A DNA stretch of 64,000 nt from Silene latifolia (taxonomy: Eukaryota > Streptophyta > Magnoliopsida > Caryophyllales > Caryophyllaceae), in the NCBI RefSeq assembly GCF_048544455.1, contig NC_133534.1, positions 221,492,292 to 221,556,291 of the forward strand, read 5' to 3'. Below the pieces are notes generated by a model. It did no database searches, had not been told where the DNA came from, and was given only the letters and a program-made list of their open reading frames with translations. The position numbers were made by a program, and so were the translations under genes. Of the stretch, positions 23,501 to 35,040 are shown piece after piece; position 1 is the stretch's first letter; each line of letters opens with the position of its first letter.

Positions 23501-23675
23501 TGTCAATTTAAATACGCTTTAAATTAACAAAAACCGTCGACGTAACCTTGCTTAACATCCATGTGACATATCCGCATCACGAGCATGTCACTTTGAGAAT
23601 ACATATGTCCTATCATCATCGGATGGCTGGCGGGTTCTCTATAAATTCCAATATCCACAGATACGGGTATCTACA
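20551..23675 (-). repeat. Tat-2 5' LTR (about 3.1 kb)
   Basis: Ends are TGTATCC...GTATCTACA on plus, so the minus-strand LTR opens TGTAGATACCCGTATC as expected for this lineage. Much of it is AT-rich. A TATA box (TATATAA on minus) is at about 22579-22585. I see no palindrome cluster of the kind in the other families. Confidence 0.8.
22579..22586 (-). promoter_or_regulatory. TATA box, Tat-2 LTR
   Basis: Minus strand CTATATAA lies in a region otherwise not AT-homopolymeric, about 1.1 kb into the LTR in transcription direction. Plausible U3 promoter. Confidence 0.4.
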
Positions 23676-24138
23676 CAAATAGCTAGTTGTAAGACAAGTA
23701 TCGAATCCAGAGGGAGGCGGTAATATTCAGTTTGCTAATATTTAAAGTGTCTTAAAATAACCGTTTTTCTTCAAGTTTTGGTTTGGTTTGTTTTCGAACA
23801 ACTAATTGCAATAAAAGAAAGATTGTAAACAATAATATTAAGAAGTCTAGGGAGTGGGTTCACTTGGTCAGTTATCCGGGGGTGTATTTTTAATCAATTG
23901 TAAGGTCAATCGAATTACCTAAGGTCACAAGATCGGTCAATTCAGTTATGGCCTTTAGATTCAGTTTAAGATGCAATCGCTATAATTAAACTTTAACTAT
24001 CTGATTATCGCAGCCTATATTTATTCTAACCCGGTCGGTGAAAGTATTAATTCGCTAAACTAATTATCAATTCAAGCCTAAATCAATTAATTAGAATAAG
24101 AACAATAATCAAACTATAATTCATGCGATGTTACTAAC
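23676..24138. other. LTR-like remnant between Tat-2 and Tat-3
   Basis: 463 bp with no coding frame. The start (GTATCGAATCCAGAGGGAGG) resembles the GTCGAACCACAGAGAGG word just inside the Athila B LTRs and the GGATCCCAAGGGACGGG word of Athila A. I infer a remnant of an Athila-type LTR into which neighbouring elements landed. Weak evidence. Confidence 0.35.
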
Positions 24139-24691
24139 TGTTAGGCCTGATATTCCCGCAATATGTTCAGGGTACAATCATGCCCTGCCTGACATTCAGG
24201 ACAGAAGCTTCAGGATAGCTCAAGCTTGGCACCAAGCAGGAGAGGATAACGGTCAAATATAAAGATATTATTTGACCAAGTCAACGAGCATTATATGGAA
24301 TAATTATCATATAAATTTGGTAATTAAATCAGCAATTAAGGAGAATACTTGGTCATTATTATGGAGCAATCATCCGGGCAATTAAGCACATTGAAGACGG
24401 TAATTAATGGCGTCATTAAGAGAGAATATTATGCCATTAAAGAGGAAGATCACGCGGATATGTGGAGATTACTCTATAAGCAAGACCGAAGACCATTTGA
24501 AGGGACATTCTCATACATTCTACCATACGAGACAAGATTATAAGCTTTACTATTACAACACTTAGAACAAAATACTTTGCTTAGCTTGAGATACAATAAT
24601 TCTCCAAAATATTATAGTGAAACCTCTCCTGGCTTGGTGCCCGTGGTTTTTTCCCATTCAAGGGTTTTCCACGTACAAAAATTATTGTCTT
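24139..24691 (+). repeat. Tat-3 5' LTR, part left of the LINE
   Basis: Opens TGTTAGGCCTG. Its right side contains a start-site-like stretch (TTTTCCCATTCAAGGGTTTTCCACGTA, given here only as a marker in two parts: TTTTCCCATTCAAGGG and TTTTCCACGTA) common in plant LTR R/U5 regions. Interrupted by the LINE after the AAAAATTATTGTCTT target. Confidence 0.7.
24677..24691. other. LINE target-site duplication (left)
   Basis: AAAAATTATTGTCTT abuts the poly-T (minus-strand poly-A tail), as expected for target-primed reverse transcription. Confidence 0.85.
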
Positions 24692-24788
24692 TTTTTTTTG
24701 GTAAAATGTGAGTCCACTTTTATTGATAAAAGGATAAACAATACACATACTTCAAACTTAAAGTCTTCTAATGGCCTTCTAAATACAA

Positions 24789-27700
24789 TCAAACAACATC
24801 AATGCCTATATTTAGAAGCCAAATTCTATCTCTCCTAGTTACAAACTTATCTAACTTATGCTTGATACGACCATGTAACATACTCTTAACATCCTTAATC
24901 ACTATATCAGGCTTTAAAAGATGGAACTGAAGCCTGCAGGTATTCCTTTGCTGCCAGATAGTATACCAAGCAGCTAACAATACCATTCTGAGTACCTTCT
25001 TCTGCAACCTCGTACAGCTTCTGTTTGCAGTATTGAAACTCAACTGCAACCAATTTTCCAAACCAGAGATGATAAACTTACTATACTCACAGTTTGTAAA
25101 CAAATGAAGATGAGTCTCCACAGCCTGTTCACAAAGTATACACTGATCAGTGTCACAAACTCCTATACTGAACAGCTTGCTTCTTACATTGAGTGCCTCA
25201 TGTTTGATCATCCAGCCATTGAGTGAGTGTTTAGGCACATTCCACTTTCCCCAAACACAACCATACCAAGGTACAGGGGGGTGTGTGCCCCTTAGCCATT
25301 GGTGTGAGAACCAATGAATAGCCGATGTGATCATCCACTGGCCATTCACAAAACCACCATTCAAAGTATCCTTCACCCTACAGATGTTCTTCCAATTCCA
25401 GTTAACATCTGAGGGTGCAACATAAGTGTGCCAATCAGTTCCTTTGAGATATACATGGTCAATCCATAGCACCCAGAGTCTATCAGCCTTGGAGTGAATC
25501 CAAGACACCAGTTTACCAATAATAGCAGTATTCCACACCTCTGCCTGCTTGACATTCAGGCCACCTTCCTTCTTGCTGCAACACACCTTCTCCCAGGCCA
25601 CTAGAGGGACTCTAGTATATTCAGACTCCCCACTCCAAAAATAATTCCTACAAATGGCCTCAATCCTTTTAATAACCCCTTTAGGTATGAGAAAGACTGA
25701 TGCCCAGTAATTGTGTAGAGTGTTCAAAACTGAATTTATAAGTACAATTCTTCCGGCATAGCTCAATTTTCTGGCACCAATCCCCCTAATTCTGTTAACG
25801 ATCTTTTCCAGTAATAAATTACGTCGACTTTTTGACAGCCTACCTGGTTGGATTGGAATCCCCAGATACTTAAAAGGCATTTGTCCTTCTTTGAACCAGA
25901 AACTTCAAGGATATCATGCTTAATATTATCCCTCATGCCATTGAAAATCACTTCAGACTTTGTTGCATTCACCTTCAGGCCAGAGGAAGCAGAGAAAGTA
26001 GACAAGACTCTCAAAATCAGCATAATAGATTTTATATCTCCCTTACAGAACATCAAAACATCATCAGCAAACAGTAAATGGGTTAGCTTCAGACTTTTAC
26101 ACAGAGGGTGATATCTGAAAAACCAATTATCAGCAGCATACTCCATAACCCTAGATAAATACTCCATACAGATGCAAAAAATCAAAGGAGAGATAGGGTC
26201 TCCCTGTCTAAGGCCCCTCTTTCCTTTAAAGAAGCCAAATTGAGCACCATTTAGGTTGAGAGAATAGGAAGGAGTTGTTACACACAACATAACCAACTTC
26301 TGAAACTTGATAGGGAAGTTCAGGGCACTAAGCATTTGATCCACAAACTGCCACTCAATGGAGTCATATGCTTTTTGCAGGTCCAATTTGAACATGCACC
26401 TAGGAGATACCATTTCCCTACTATAGAGCCTGATCAAATCCTGACTGATGAGGATATTTTCAAGAATGCTCCTCCCCTTAATGAAGGCCCCTTGATTCTT
26501 ACTGATGATATCAGGCAAAATACGAGCTAGTCTTGTACACATGATTTTGGAAACTGCCTTGTACAAGACATTGCAACATGAAATTGGACGAAATTGAGTG
26601 ACAGATGAAGGCCTCTCTACTTTGGGGATTAATGTAATGCTAGTAGCATTAATCTGATTCAGTAACTGCCCAGACTCAAAGACATCAATAACAGCATCAC
26701 AGACTTCATCTCCCACAATCTCCCATGCATCTCTATAAAACTGACTAGTATATCCATCAGGACCAGGTGATTTTCCTGATGGTATACTGAAAATGCTATC
26801 TTTCACCTCCTCTTTTGTAACTGTGCTCAGAAGAATATTCCAATGATCCATTGTACAACACTTTCCTTTCCTCACAACATGATTCTGAACTGGAATGGTG
26901 GTATTTTGTGAGCCCAACAAATCCATGTAATATTCTAAAAAAGCATTCTGAATTTGAGTTCCTTCCTTACACAAAATCCCATTCTTATCCACTATCTGGA
27001 ATACTTTGTTCAACATGATTCTCTTCTTGATAGCATGGTGGAAATAAGAAGTATTTAAATCCCCATCTATAGACCATTGCAATTTAGCTTTTTGACTGAG
27101 AAAGCTATCTCTTGCCTCAGTGAGCTCTCTGAGGTCATGAGATAGCTCCATTTCCTTCTGAATCAAATCCACATTACCAGGGTTAGTACTCAGCTCCTGC
27201 TGAATTCTTTCCAATGCGATACCAGCAATTTTGGTGTTGTTTTCAATGTCAGAGAAGCAGGTATTGTTAATGTGCTTAAGCCCTAATTTTAAAGCTTTCA
27301 ACTTCTTAATCACCTTGAACATTTTAGTTCCTTGATAGGTGCTTCTCCAAATATTGGTAATAGTTGCTTGAAAGATCTCAGCTTTACCCCACATATTAAA
27401 ATACTTGAAGCTTTTCCTACCAACTATTTCTGCCTGTCTATTAACCAAAGTGCACGGACAATGGTCAAATAACCCTTCAGGATGAAAATGTGCAACATAG
27501 TCTGCAAACATATCCATCCACTCCAGATTTCCCATTATCCTATCCAGTCTGCTATACACTCTATCAGAAGCAGCTTGTTTGTTAGACCAAGTAAATAGAG
27601 CTCCAGTGGCAGTAACATCCTCCATACAACATAAAGAAACACAGTCCTGAAATTGTTGCATTTCTGCCTCAGTCGTGTTGCCCCCTAGTCTCTCAACAGG

Positions 27701-28171
27701 CGACAGAACAGTGTTGAAGTCACCCATCCACAACCAAGGTTCCTTACAATTACTGGCAAAATTCTTCAGAAAGTTCCACAGTTCAATCCTCTCATTGATT
27801 CCATTGAATGCATAAATGACAGTCAGATAGAACTGAACATTGTTCATCCTTGAGATTACCTTCATATGTATATACTGAGCATTATAATCCAAAAAATCAA
27901 TACTAAAACAATTAGGGTTCCAAAATATCCAAATTCGTCCTCCTTTATGCCAACTACAGTTGGTGGTCACACTTCAACCCTCACAAAGGGAGGTGTCTTT
28001 CTTCAAAATGTTAGCTGGCTTAATTTTAGTTTCCAGCAAACCAAACAATCCTACCCCTTGATTATGCATGAACCATTTGACCACCTTCTGCTTATTGAGG
28101 TCATTTAGACCTCTAACATTCCAGAAACCAATGCTATGCATTGGAAGGAGTATCTGGAGGGTCCTTCCCAC
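24789..28171 (-). pseudogene. LINE ORF2: endonuclease-reverse transcriptase, disabled
   Basis: The first Met candidates are at 28171 and 28141; the latter, followed by SIGFWNVRGLND, is the usual plant L1 ORF2 start. An APE-type endonuclease comes first (LLETKIK, WMGDFNTVLSP, SRLDRIMGN). Reverse transcriptase follows with FRPISCCNVLYK, FKLDLQKAYDSIEW, RQGDPISPLIF and the catalytic FADD box. A C-terminal zinc-binding RVT region contains CILC and HLHLFTNC. An in-frame TGA lies at 27974-27976, most simply a former Trp codon between CEG and SVTTNC. A frameshift lies near 25.88-25.92 kb just after the FADD region, where the frame ending at 25763 hands over to the frame beginning about 25880. Otherwise open over 3.3 kb. 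Confidence 0.9.
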
Positions 28172-29381
28172 TTTGAACTACACTCCCTCCAGGTGCAGCA
28201 GTGCTCATTACAACATCAGCAAAAGAATTCTGAGTAAATCTACCTGACAGACGAATTCCCACCATACTACCCTGTCTGTTCATTCTTATAATCTGCTTTG
28301 CTGGTGTAAGTACAGGAGTCTTGCCAGCATTCAGTGGTGGGAACATTTCAGGGGTAAATATAGTAGGTGATGCAGTTTGTTTATCTGTTTGCTTCTTCTG
28401 AACTGGTTGCCATATCAGCCGAGGCTTCTGCTTAGGATGGCCATTTACTTTAGTCTTTTTGGGCAAAGGTTTCCTGCATTGCGTTGTACTTTGACCAATC
28501 CCATTACAACTTCCACAAGATACAGGCCGCCATTCATAATCCACCCCCACATCAACAACTTTTCCATTTTCATCCAAAAATGACACTTTCTTTTTCAGTT
28601 CTTGGTCCATGTGCAGTTCTACCATGACTCTTGCAAAACTGAGCCTAACCTTATCTGCAGTAGCATCATCCATATCTACATACTTCCCAACAAGACCAGC
28701 AATTTTTGGTAAACACGCACCCCAAAACTTAAGGGGGATACCAGATAATTTCACCCAGACTGGAACCACATCAATTTTCTCCCTTTCTAACAACATATTC
28801 TCAGTCCAGGGTTTGATTACCACTGGTTTGTTATCAAATAAGAAATAACCAGCCTTCAACAGAGCATCTCGTCCTTTTACGGTGTTAAACCTAACGATAA
28901 AACAACCATTATCTAGGAAAGACACACGATCAACACCAAAATCCTCCCAAACTCTATGTATAAAACTCTCAACTATGCCCCATGGAGGGTTAGCTCCCAG
29001 GATATAACAGAATACTGAATTAGACCAGAATGCTACCTCTGTTTTGATATCATCATGAGTAAATTGCAGAGTAGGCAGCTCCTCTTCTTCCTCCAGTATT
29101 GTCTCCATAACCGGAATATTCTTGCCGTTTTGACGTATAGTCCATCCTTCCTCTTCTGTAACACTATCCTCAGCAAGATTCAGAACCGGAATCCCATTCA
29201 TCTCCCTTAAAGATCTCTGTTTTGGTGCATTTTCACCATCCGGACCCCTAAAGTTGTCACCTTTACTTCCATTTCCGCCATTATTAGACGTGCTAGCCAA
29301 TTGATGAGATTTTCCAGAGTTTTCTTTGTGTTTTGAAGCGTGGATCAATGGAGAAAATCGATTATTTTTAGCCGCCGTCAT
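28134..29381 (-). CDS. LINE ORF1: RNA-binding gag-like protein (415 aa)
   Basis: One uninterrupted frame upstream of ORF2, overlapping its first Met by about 38 bp. The middle (about residues 110-260) resembles the DUF4283 domain common to plant LINE ORF1 proteins (PWGIVESFIHRVWEDFG, PVWVKLSGIPLKFW). It is followed by a CCHC-type knuckle at about 296-309, CGSCNGIGQSTTQC, where Gln stands at the usual His position. The C-terminus is Pro/Lys/Gln-rich. It likely coats LINE RNA. Length is normal for the family. Confidence 0.85.
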   Translation of the reverse strand: MTAAKNNRFSPLIHASKHKENSGKSHQLASTSNNGGNGSKGDNFRGPDGENAPKQRSLREMNGIPVLNLAEDSVTEEEGWTIRQNGKNIPVMETILEEEEELPTLQFTHDDIKTEVAFWSNSVFCYILGANPPWGIVESFIHRVWEDFGVDRVSFLDNGCFIVRFNTVKGRDALLKAGYFLFDNKPVVIKPWTENMLLEREKIDVVPVWVKLSGIPLKFWGACLPKIAGLVGKYVDMDDATADKVRLSFARVMVELHMDQELKKKVSFLDENGKVVDVGVDYEWRPVSCGSCNGIGQSTTQCRKPLPKKTKVNGHPKQKPRLIWQPVQKKQTDKQTASPTIFTPEMFPPLNAGKTPVLTPAKQIIRMNRQGSMVGIRLSGRFTQNSFADVVMSTAAPGGSVVQSGKDPPDTPSNA

Positions 29382-29455
29382 GGATGAAACAGTAGGGTAT
29401 TAATTAGATTTGTTAGACTTTTAGAGCTTTTTCTCTCTCTTCTTTCTCTCTCATA

Positions 29456-29484
<29 letters not shown>

Positions 29485-29491
<7 letters not shown>

Positions 29492-29499
29492 ATTGTCTT
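29485..29499. other. LINE target-site duplication (right)
   Basis: A second AAAAATTATTGTCTT follows the 5' edge of the LINE. Flanks of the two copies join into a continuous LTR reading. Confidence 0.85.
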
Positions 29500-29637
29500 A
29501 TCTGTTCTCTTTATTTCCTTTTTCTTTATGTTTTATTAAGCCCACCCTACAGCCATACACAAGATAAACGAGCTAGTTAACCCTCCTAACTCTCTACCCT
29601 GACCTGATTCAGCCCTGCGCAAAATCTAGATAAAACA
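29485..29637 (+). repeat. Tat-3 5' LTR, part right of the LINE
   Basis: Resumes with the duplicated AAAAATTATTGTCTT and ends TAAAACA just before the primer site. Together with the left part the LTR is about 0.7 kb. Confidence 0.7.
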
Positions 29638-29639
29638 AT

Positions 29640-29656
29640 TGGCGCCCACCGTGGGG
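29640..29656 (+). other. Primer-binding site, Tat-3
   Basis: TGGCGCCCACCGTGGGG lies 2 bp after the LTR end. This is a common primer site in plant Ty3/gypsy Tat-group elements. Confidence 0.85.
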
Positions 29657-29722
29657 CATCTAGCTCATTAAATATCTTTTTTTTCCCCTTTCTCACAAAG
29701 AAAATCCAAAAAGAAACTATAA

Positions 29723-31043
29723 ATGGCCACCCCAACCATAGAGGAGCAATTGGATGCTGCATTACAAAAGTGGCTCAATTCGAGGTTGAAATCCAACAAT
29801 TGAAAGAATCTGAGTCAGCCTTAAAGCAGAAGTTGGAAAAGTCCAAAGGATCAAGCTCCAAGATTTAGCCAGGAACTCCATTCTCATCAATTATCAAGCA
29901 CTTTGATTTCTCAAACTTTGGAAGTCCAAGTGGTGCCAAGAAAGTGATCAACGTTGATGATGATATTCCCAAAGATGACAACAAGAAGCCTGGCAAAACA
30001 GGAGCAGCTGTCATGATGGCAATAGTCCAGGAGATCAAGAAACTCAACGAAAAATTCGAAAAAAAATACCTGGAGTCCCTGCCAGCATGGAAGAAGCTAC
30101 CCCAAAGAATTATGCTGATTCACCCTTCATAGACGAGATAGCTATAGTAGATCTCCCCAAGAAATTTGTGATTCCATCTATAAGGACTTATGATGGAACC
30201 TCAGATCCACATAACCATGTAGCCTTCTACAAACAGAAAATATTGGTTGCATCTATTCCCAGTGAGTTTAGGCAGGTTTGCATGTGCAAGGGATTTGGAA
30301 CCACCCTGACTAGTCCTGCACTGCAATGGTACATTAACCTGCCAAATGGAAGCATCAAGTCCTTTGTTGATCTGGTCAATACATTCAATCAACAGTTTGC
30401 CAGCAGCAGGGAATTAGAAAAACGCTCAAGTGACCTATACAGGATTACCCAGATAAAAGATGAGAGCCTTAGAAGCTTCCTTGCTAGGTTCAACAAGGAA
30501 AAAGTATCAATACCCAGGTGTGACATCGGCACAGTAATGGAAGCATTCAGGCAGGGATTGCTACCCAACAATGATCTTTATGTTGAATTAACCAAGTATC
30601 CTTGTCACTCCTTCGAAGAAGTCTAGGTAAAAACGCTTGCCTATATCAGACTAGAGGAGGACAAGAGTTACAAGGTTGGAGGAACGTGCAACACAAAAGA
30701 CTATGATAAGCCAAACAGGAAAAGTGGCGGCAGGAGCAACAACTACATGAGTAGTCCATATACCAGGCCTGATCTATCAGAAGTCAACTTGACACAAGAA
30801 CAGCAAGGTAAGGCTAAAATTAATCCACCTATCTCTGAACATAACTTCTGTGTTGACATTGCAGGCTTGATCAAGCGAGTGGACAATATGGGGGCAGTAG
30901 TCAGGTGGCCCAGGAAGTTAGATAACCTGAATCCAAGGAAGGACCATACAAAGTGGTGCGAATTTCACATGGATATGGGACACACGACAAAATATTGCTT
31001 TACCCTCAGAAAGGAAGTAGCCTACCTATTGAAAGCTGGATAA
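29723..31043 (+). pseudogene. Tat-3 gag region
   Basis: Starts with ATGGCCACCCCAACC. A capsid-like core is seen at 30170-30626 (YDGTSDPHNHVAFYKQ, ALQWYINLP, SLRSFLARFNKE). A zinc-knuckle-like segment follows at about 30955-31010 (WCEFHMDMGHTTKYC). Tat-lineage gag by these words; broken. Confidence 0.75.
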
Positions 31044-31283
31044 CTCAAAGACCTGATCAAAGCCAGTGGCAGAATTGAAGACCCCAGCATAAACATTCAA
31101 GAGCAGAAGCAGGAATGCAATCTCCCTCCACCACCTCCACTCTACGAAGTAAAGTTTATAAATGGTGGATCAGAGATTTGTGGCCTGACGAGTTCAGCAG
31201 CAAAGAAAATAGCCACGACGCCTCAAACTAAGTCACCCTGCAAACCTGACAACATACCACCCATCACATTCAGTAACTGTGAT

Positions 31284-31637
31284 TTGGTGGGCGTCCCTAA
31301 CATTCATCATGATGGCCTGGTAATCGCCATGCAAATTGGAACCGCCAATGTAAGAAGGATCTTAGTAGATGGAGGCAGCTCAGTAAACCTGATCATGCTA
31401 GACGTGCTCAAAGCCATGAAAATCAAAGAGGATCAAATCACCATGAAGTCCAGTGTCTTGGTAGGGTTCAGTGGCGAGACAAAGAACACCGTGGGACAGA
31501 TCTATTTTCCTACTTATACTGAAGGCGTCGCATCCTACGAAAGGTTTGGAGTCCTGGACTACCTGCCGTGTTACAACGTCATCCTAGGCAAACCTTGGAT
31601 TCACAATGTCAAGGCTGTCCCCTCAACCTATCATTAG
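31284..31637 (+). pseudogene. Tat-3 protease region
   Basis: Aspartic protease with VDGGSSVNLIML at the active site position and VILGKPWIHNVKAVPSTYH at the end, both typical for Tat. Lies between gag and reverse transcriptase. Confidence 0.75.
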
Positions 31638-32061
31638 TGCATCAAGATACCAACAGATAGGGGAGTGGCAACTATCAAATGTGAGCATAAGTCAGCCCAA
31701 GAATGCTATACCGAGCCCCTAAAGCCTTCCAAGACAGGTAAGTCTATCGCACAGCAATTATCGCACCCTGTCAGGAGCACTTATGTGGCGCCACCCAAGA
31801 TGGAAACAGATTAGGTAATCCTCAACCCTGAGTACCCTGACAGGTATGTTTTAGTTGGCTATGATGCCCCTGATTCAGTCAGGCCTGAATTAGTAAGTTT
31901 CCTTAAAAAAAATCTTCCTGTTTTGCTTGGTCTCACTTTGATATGACTGGAATTAGTGCTGATATTATCACTCATAAGCTTAATATTGACACATCTTTCA
32001 ATCCTGTACAACAGAAAAGACGAAAGTTTGCACCGAAAGAAACACCATTATCAATAAAGAA

Positions 32062-33535
32062 GTGGACAAACTCCTTGACATGGGTATGATCAAAGAAATA
32101 ATGTATCCTGAATGGCTAGCAAACGTAGTGGTCGTGCAGAAAAAGAATGGCAAATGGAGAGTCTGTGTAGATTACTCTGACTTAAACAAAGCCTGCCCAA
32201 AAGATTCATTCCCTCTTCCCCATATTGATGCTATGGTAGATGCAACAACAGGACACGAAATGCTCACGTTCATGGATGCTTCCAGTGGATTCAACCAGAT
32301 AAACATGCACCCTGCTGACCAAGAAAGTACTGTATTCATCACTGACCGGGGCTTATATTGTTACACTGCCATGCCATTCGGTCTAAAGAATGCAGGGGCA
32401 ACATACCAGCGCCTGGTCAACATGATGTTCAAAGAGCAGATTGGTGACACCATGGAAGTCTACATTGACGACATGGTAGTGAAGTTCAAAAACGCACAAG
32501 ATCATGTGAAGCACCTGGAACAAGCATTCTAAATCCTAGAAAGGTACAATATGAAGCTCAATCCTGCAAAATGCCACTTTGGAGTTTCTGCAGGGAAGTT
32601 CTTAGGGCTATATGGTGACCAAAAGAGGCATAGAAGCCAGCCCTAAACAGATCAAGGCTATACTAGAGTTACAGTCACCCAAGTCTGTCAAGGACATTCA
32701 AAAATTGACAGGAAGAGTAGCAGCCCTGAACAGATTCATATCCAGATCATCTGAAAGGTGCAAAACGTTTTACAACCTACTTAGAAAAAATAAGCAGTTC
32801 CAATGGAGCCTTGAACATGAATAAGCCTTCCAAGATTTAAAATTATATCTCTCATCTCCACCTCTACTGGCCAAGCCAGAAAAGGGAGAACCTCTGTCAG
32901 TATACCTCTCCGTCACTGAAACCGCGATAAGTGCAGTCTTGGTAATGGAAATAGAAGGCCAGCAACACCCTGTCCATTATGTAAGTAAAAGCTTGCTAGA
33001 TGCAGAAATGAGGTATGGCTTACTTGAAAAGTATGTTTTATCTTTGATCATGTCATGTGCCAAGTTGCGTCCTTATTTTGAGTCTCACCCCATAATAGTT
33101 AAGACTAACCTACCCATAAAAACTGTCCTACGCAAGCCTGAACTGTCAGGCAGGATGGTCAAAAGGTCAGTCCAGCTTAGCACCTATGATATTACCTTTG
33201 AACCCAGGACAGCAATCAAATCGCAGGCCTTAGCAGATTTTGTGTCTGATTTCAGCCCTAACCTAGAATCAGACCTGGCCAAGGAAGTTAACCAGTTAGA
33301 AAATAAAACCTCCAACCAACAGTGGACCCTGTTCACTGATGGGGCATCTAACCTAAGGGGCACAGGGTTAGGATTAGTGCTAAAATCTCCACAAGGGAAC
33401 ACTATAGCCCAGGCTGTGAGTTGTGAACTCAAAGCTACTAATAATGAGACTGAATATGAAGCCCTCATAGCAAGACTCAAGGTATGTCTAGACCTCGGTG
33501 TTCAAAACTTAAAAGTAAAACAGATTCACTTCTAA
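32062..33535 (+). pseudogene. Tat-3 reverse transcriptase and RNase H region
   Basis: Reverse transcriptase words VDYSDLNKACPKDSFPLP, TAMPFGLKNAGATYQR and the catalytic YIDDMVVK are Tat-type. A thumb/connection with SPKSVKDIQKLTGRVAALNRF follows, then the usual gypsy RNase H. From about 33320 comes a second RNase H-like domain (LFTDGASNLRGTGLGLVL), a known mark of Tat elements. Broken. Confidence 0.8.
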
Positions 33536-33679
33536 TTGAAAATCAAATAAAGAGAATTTATACAGCAAAGGATAAAAAAATGATTTTATATTTAGAATAT
33601 GTTAAAAAAACTTTGCGATAAATTCGTTTCATTTGACATTGAGCAAATACCAAAAGACTTGAATACCTAGGCTGATGTT

Positions 33680-34582
33680 TTGGCCAGCCTTGGTTCGAAT
33701 TTTACCCCTGCTATTTTTGATAAGATACCTATCGTTCATATACTTGAACCTACTATTAGCAAACCTGAACAAGTTAATCCTGTCAACACTGACAGTGACT
33801 CCTGGACTAAACCCTACTATGACTGGTTCCTGCGAGGCATACTACCTCAAGGCAAGCACGAAGTCAGAGCATTTAAAATTAAGGCCTCCTCTTATTCCAT
33901 CATCAATAACACCTTGTTTAAAAGGTCTCAGGTTGGACCGTACCTAAGGTGTCTTGAACCGCATAAAGCCAAGCAAGTACTTCAAGAAATTCATGAAGGA
34001 TATTGCGGCAACCATAAAGGTGGAAGAAGCCTGGCAAGCAAGGTACTCAAGACTGGCTACTATTGGCCAACCCTAAGGGCTGACTGTCTAGACTATTGTG
34101 CAAAATGCGAAGCCTGTCAAATACACGCCCCAATTATTCATCAACCATCAGAACTACTACATTCAATTTCTGTACCCTGGCCATTTATGAAGTGGGGCAT
34201 GGATATAGTAGGAAAACTCCCGATAGCACAAAGCCAAAAAATGTTCATGTTAGCCATGACTGACTACTTCTCCAAATGGATTGAAGCGGATTCTTTCAGG
34301 CAGGTTACTGAGAAGGAAGTAATATCCTTCATCAGGACAAATATCATATGCAGGTATGGAGTCCCTTCAGAGATAGTCTGCGATAATGGCACTCAGTTCG
34401 TTGGGAAAAGAACCAAGGCTTTCTTTGACGAATGGAATATCAACTTGGCGACTTCAACCCCTGGCTATCCAAAAGTAAACGGTCAGGCTGAATCAAGCAA
34501 CAAGGTAGTGATCAACTGCCTAAAAAAGAAGCTGAAGAGTAAACGAGGCAGATGGGCTGAAGAACTTTCACTAGTACTCTAG
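33680..34582 (+). pseudogene. Tat-3 integrase region
   Basis: Zinc-binding part with CAKCEACQIHA. The catalytic core has MKWGMDIVGKLP, AMTDYFSKWIEAD, VCDNGTQFVGK and YPKVNGQAESSNK, so the D,D,E frame of the family is recognisable. Reverse-transcription partners lie just upstream. The C-terminal part continues to about 35040 in broken form. Confidence 0.8.
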
Positions 34583-35040
34583 GCAGACTGGACAACTCCA
34601 AAGACATCAACAGGCCAAACACCTTATTCCTTGGTATATGGTTGTGAAGCAGTCATCGTTGTAGAAGTGCACGTGCCAACCTCAAGATATAGCCTGAACA
34701 ACATCGAGGCATATGCCGACCTGATGCATGACAACTTAGACCTGGCAGAAGAACTTAGAGACTCTGCTAAAATCAGGATGGCCTTATATCAATAAACAGT
34801 AGCTAAAAGTTATAACAAGAATGTCAAAATCAGAGTTTTCAGGGAATGAGACCTTGTTCTACGAAAAGTATTCCCAAACAAAAAAGAAAAATCAGCAGGC
34901 AAGTTAGCCCCTGCATGGGAAGGTCCATATTTAATAGACTCAATCGTCAGACAGGGAGCATACAGGCTACAAACCTTAGAAGGAGAAATGATCCCAAGGT
35001 CCTGGAACGTAACTCATTTGAAACTATTTCATATATGATT

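Larger units (their letters stand above)
16253..23675 (-). mobile_element. Tat-2: 5' part of a Tat (Retand/Ogre-like) element
   Basis: Reads right to left: LTR 20551-23675, primer site TGGCGACTCCGCTGGGGA at 20511-20528, leader, gag and protease. Sequence similar to the region between protease and reverse transcriptase continues to about 16450. It stops where the Athila C LTR ends (16252), so reverse transcriptase, integrase and the other LTR are not here. Coding parts are broken several times. It lies opposite in orientation to the Tat fragment at the left window edge, so the two are not ends of one element. Confidence 0.8.
24692..29484 (-). mobile_element. L1-type LINE, nearly full length
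   Basis: About 4.8 kb on minus with the two-frame layout of plant L1 elements: ORF1 (28134-29381) then ORF2 (24789 to about 28171), a 3' end with a short A tail (T-run at 24691-24699 on plus) and a target duplication AAAAATTATTGTCTT on both sides (24677-24691 and 29485-29499). The insertion lies in the 5' LTR of Tat-3. ORF2 carries one in-frame stop and one frameshift, so the copy is dead but fairly recent in appearance. The long A-run at 29456-29489 on plus marks the 5' edge; its exact limit is ambiguous because the duplication itself starts with A. Confidence 0.9.

Noticed and set aside
1-23675. Left Tat fragment and Tat-2 as the two ends of one element split by Athila
   Set aside because: They lie in opposite orientation, each has its own primer site, and their LTRs differ in sequence and length.
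29456-29489. Poly-A tail of a plus-strand retrogene
   Set aside because: The A-run sits at the 5' edge of a minus-strand LINE and partly belongs to the target duplication. No plus-strand gene ends there.
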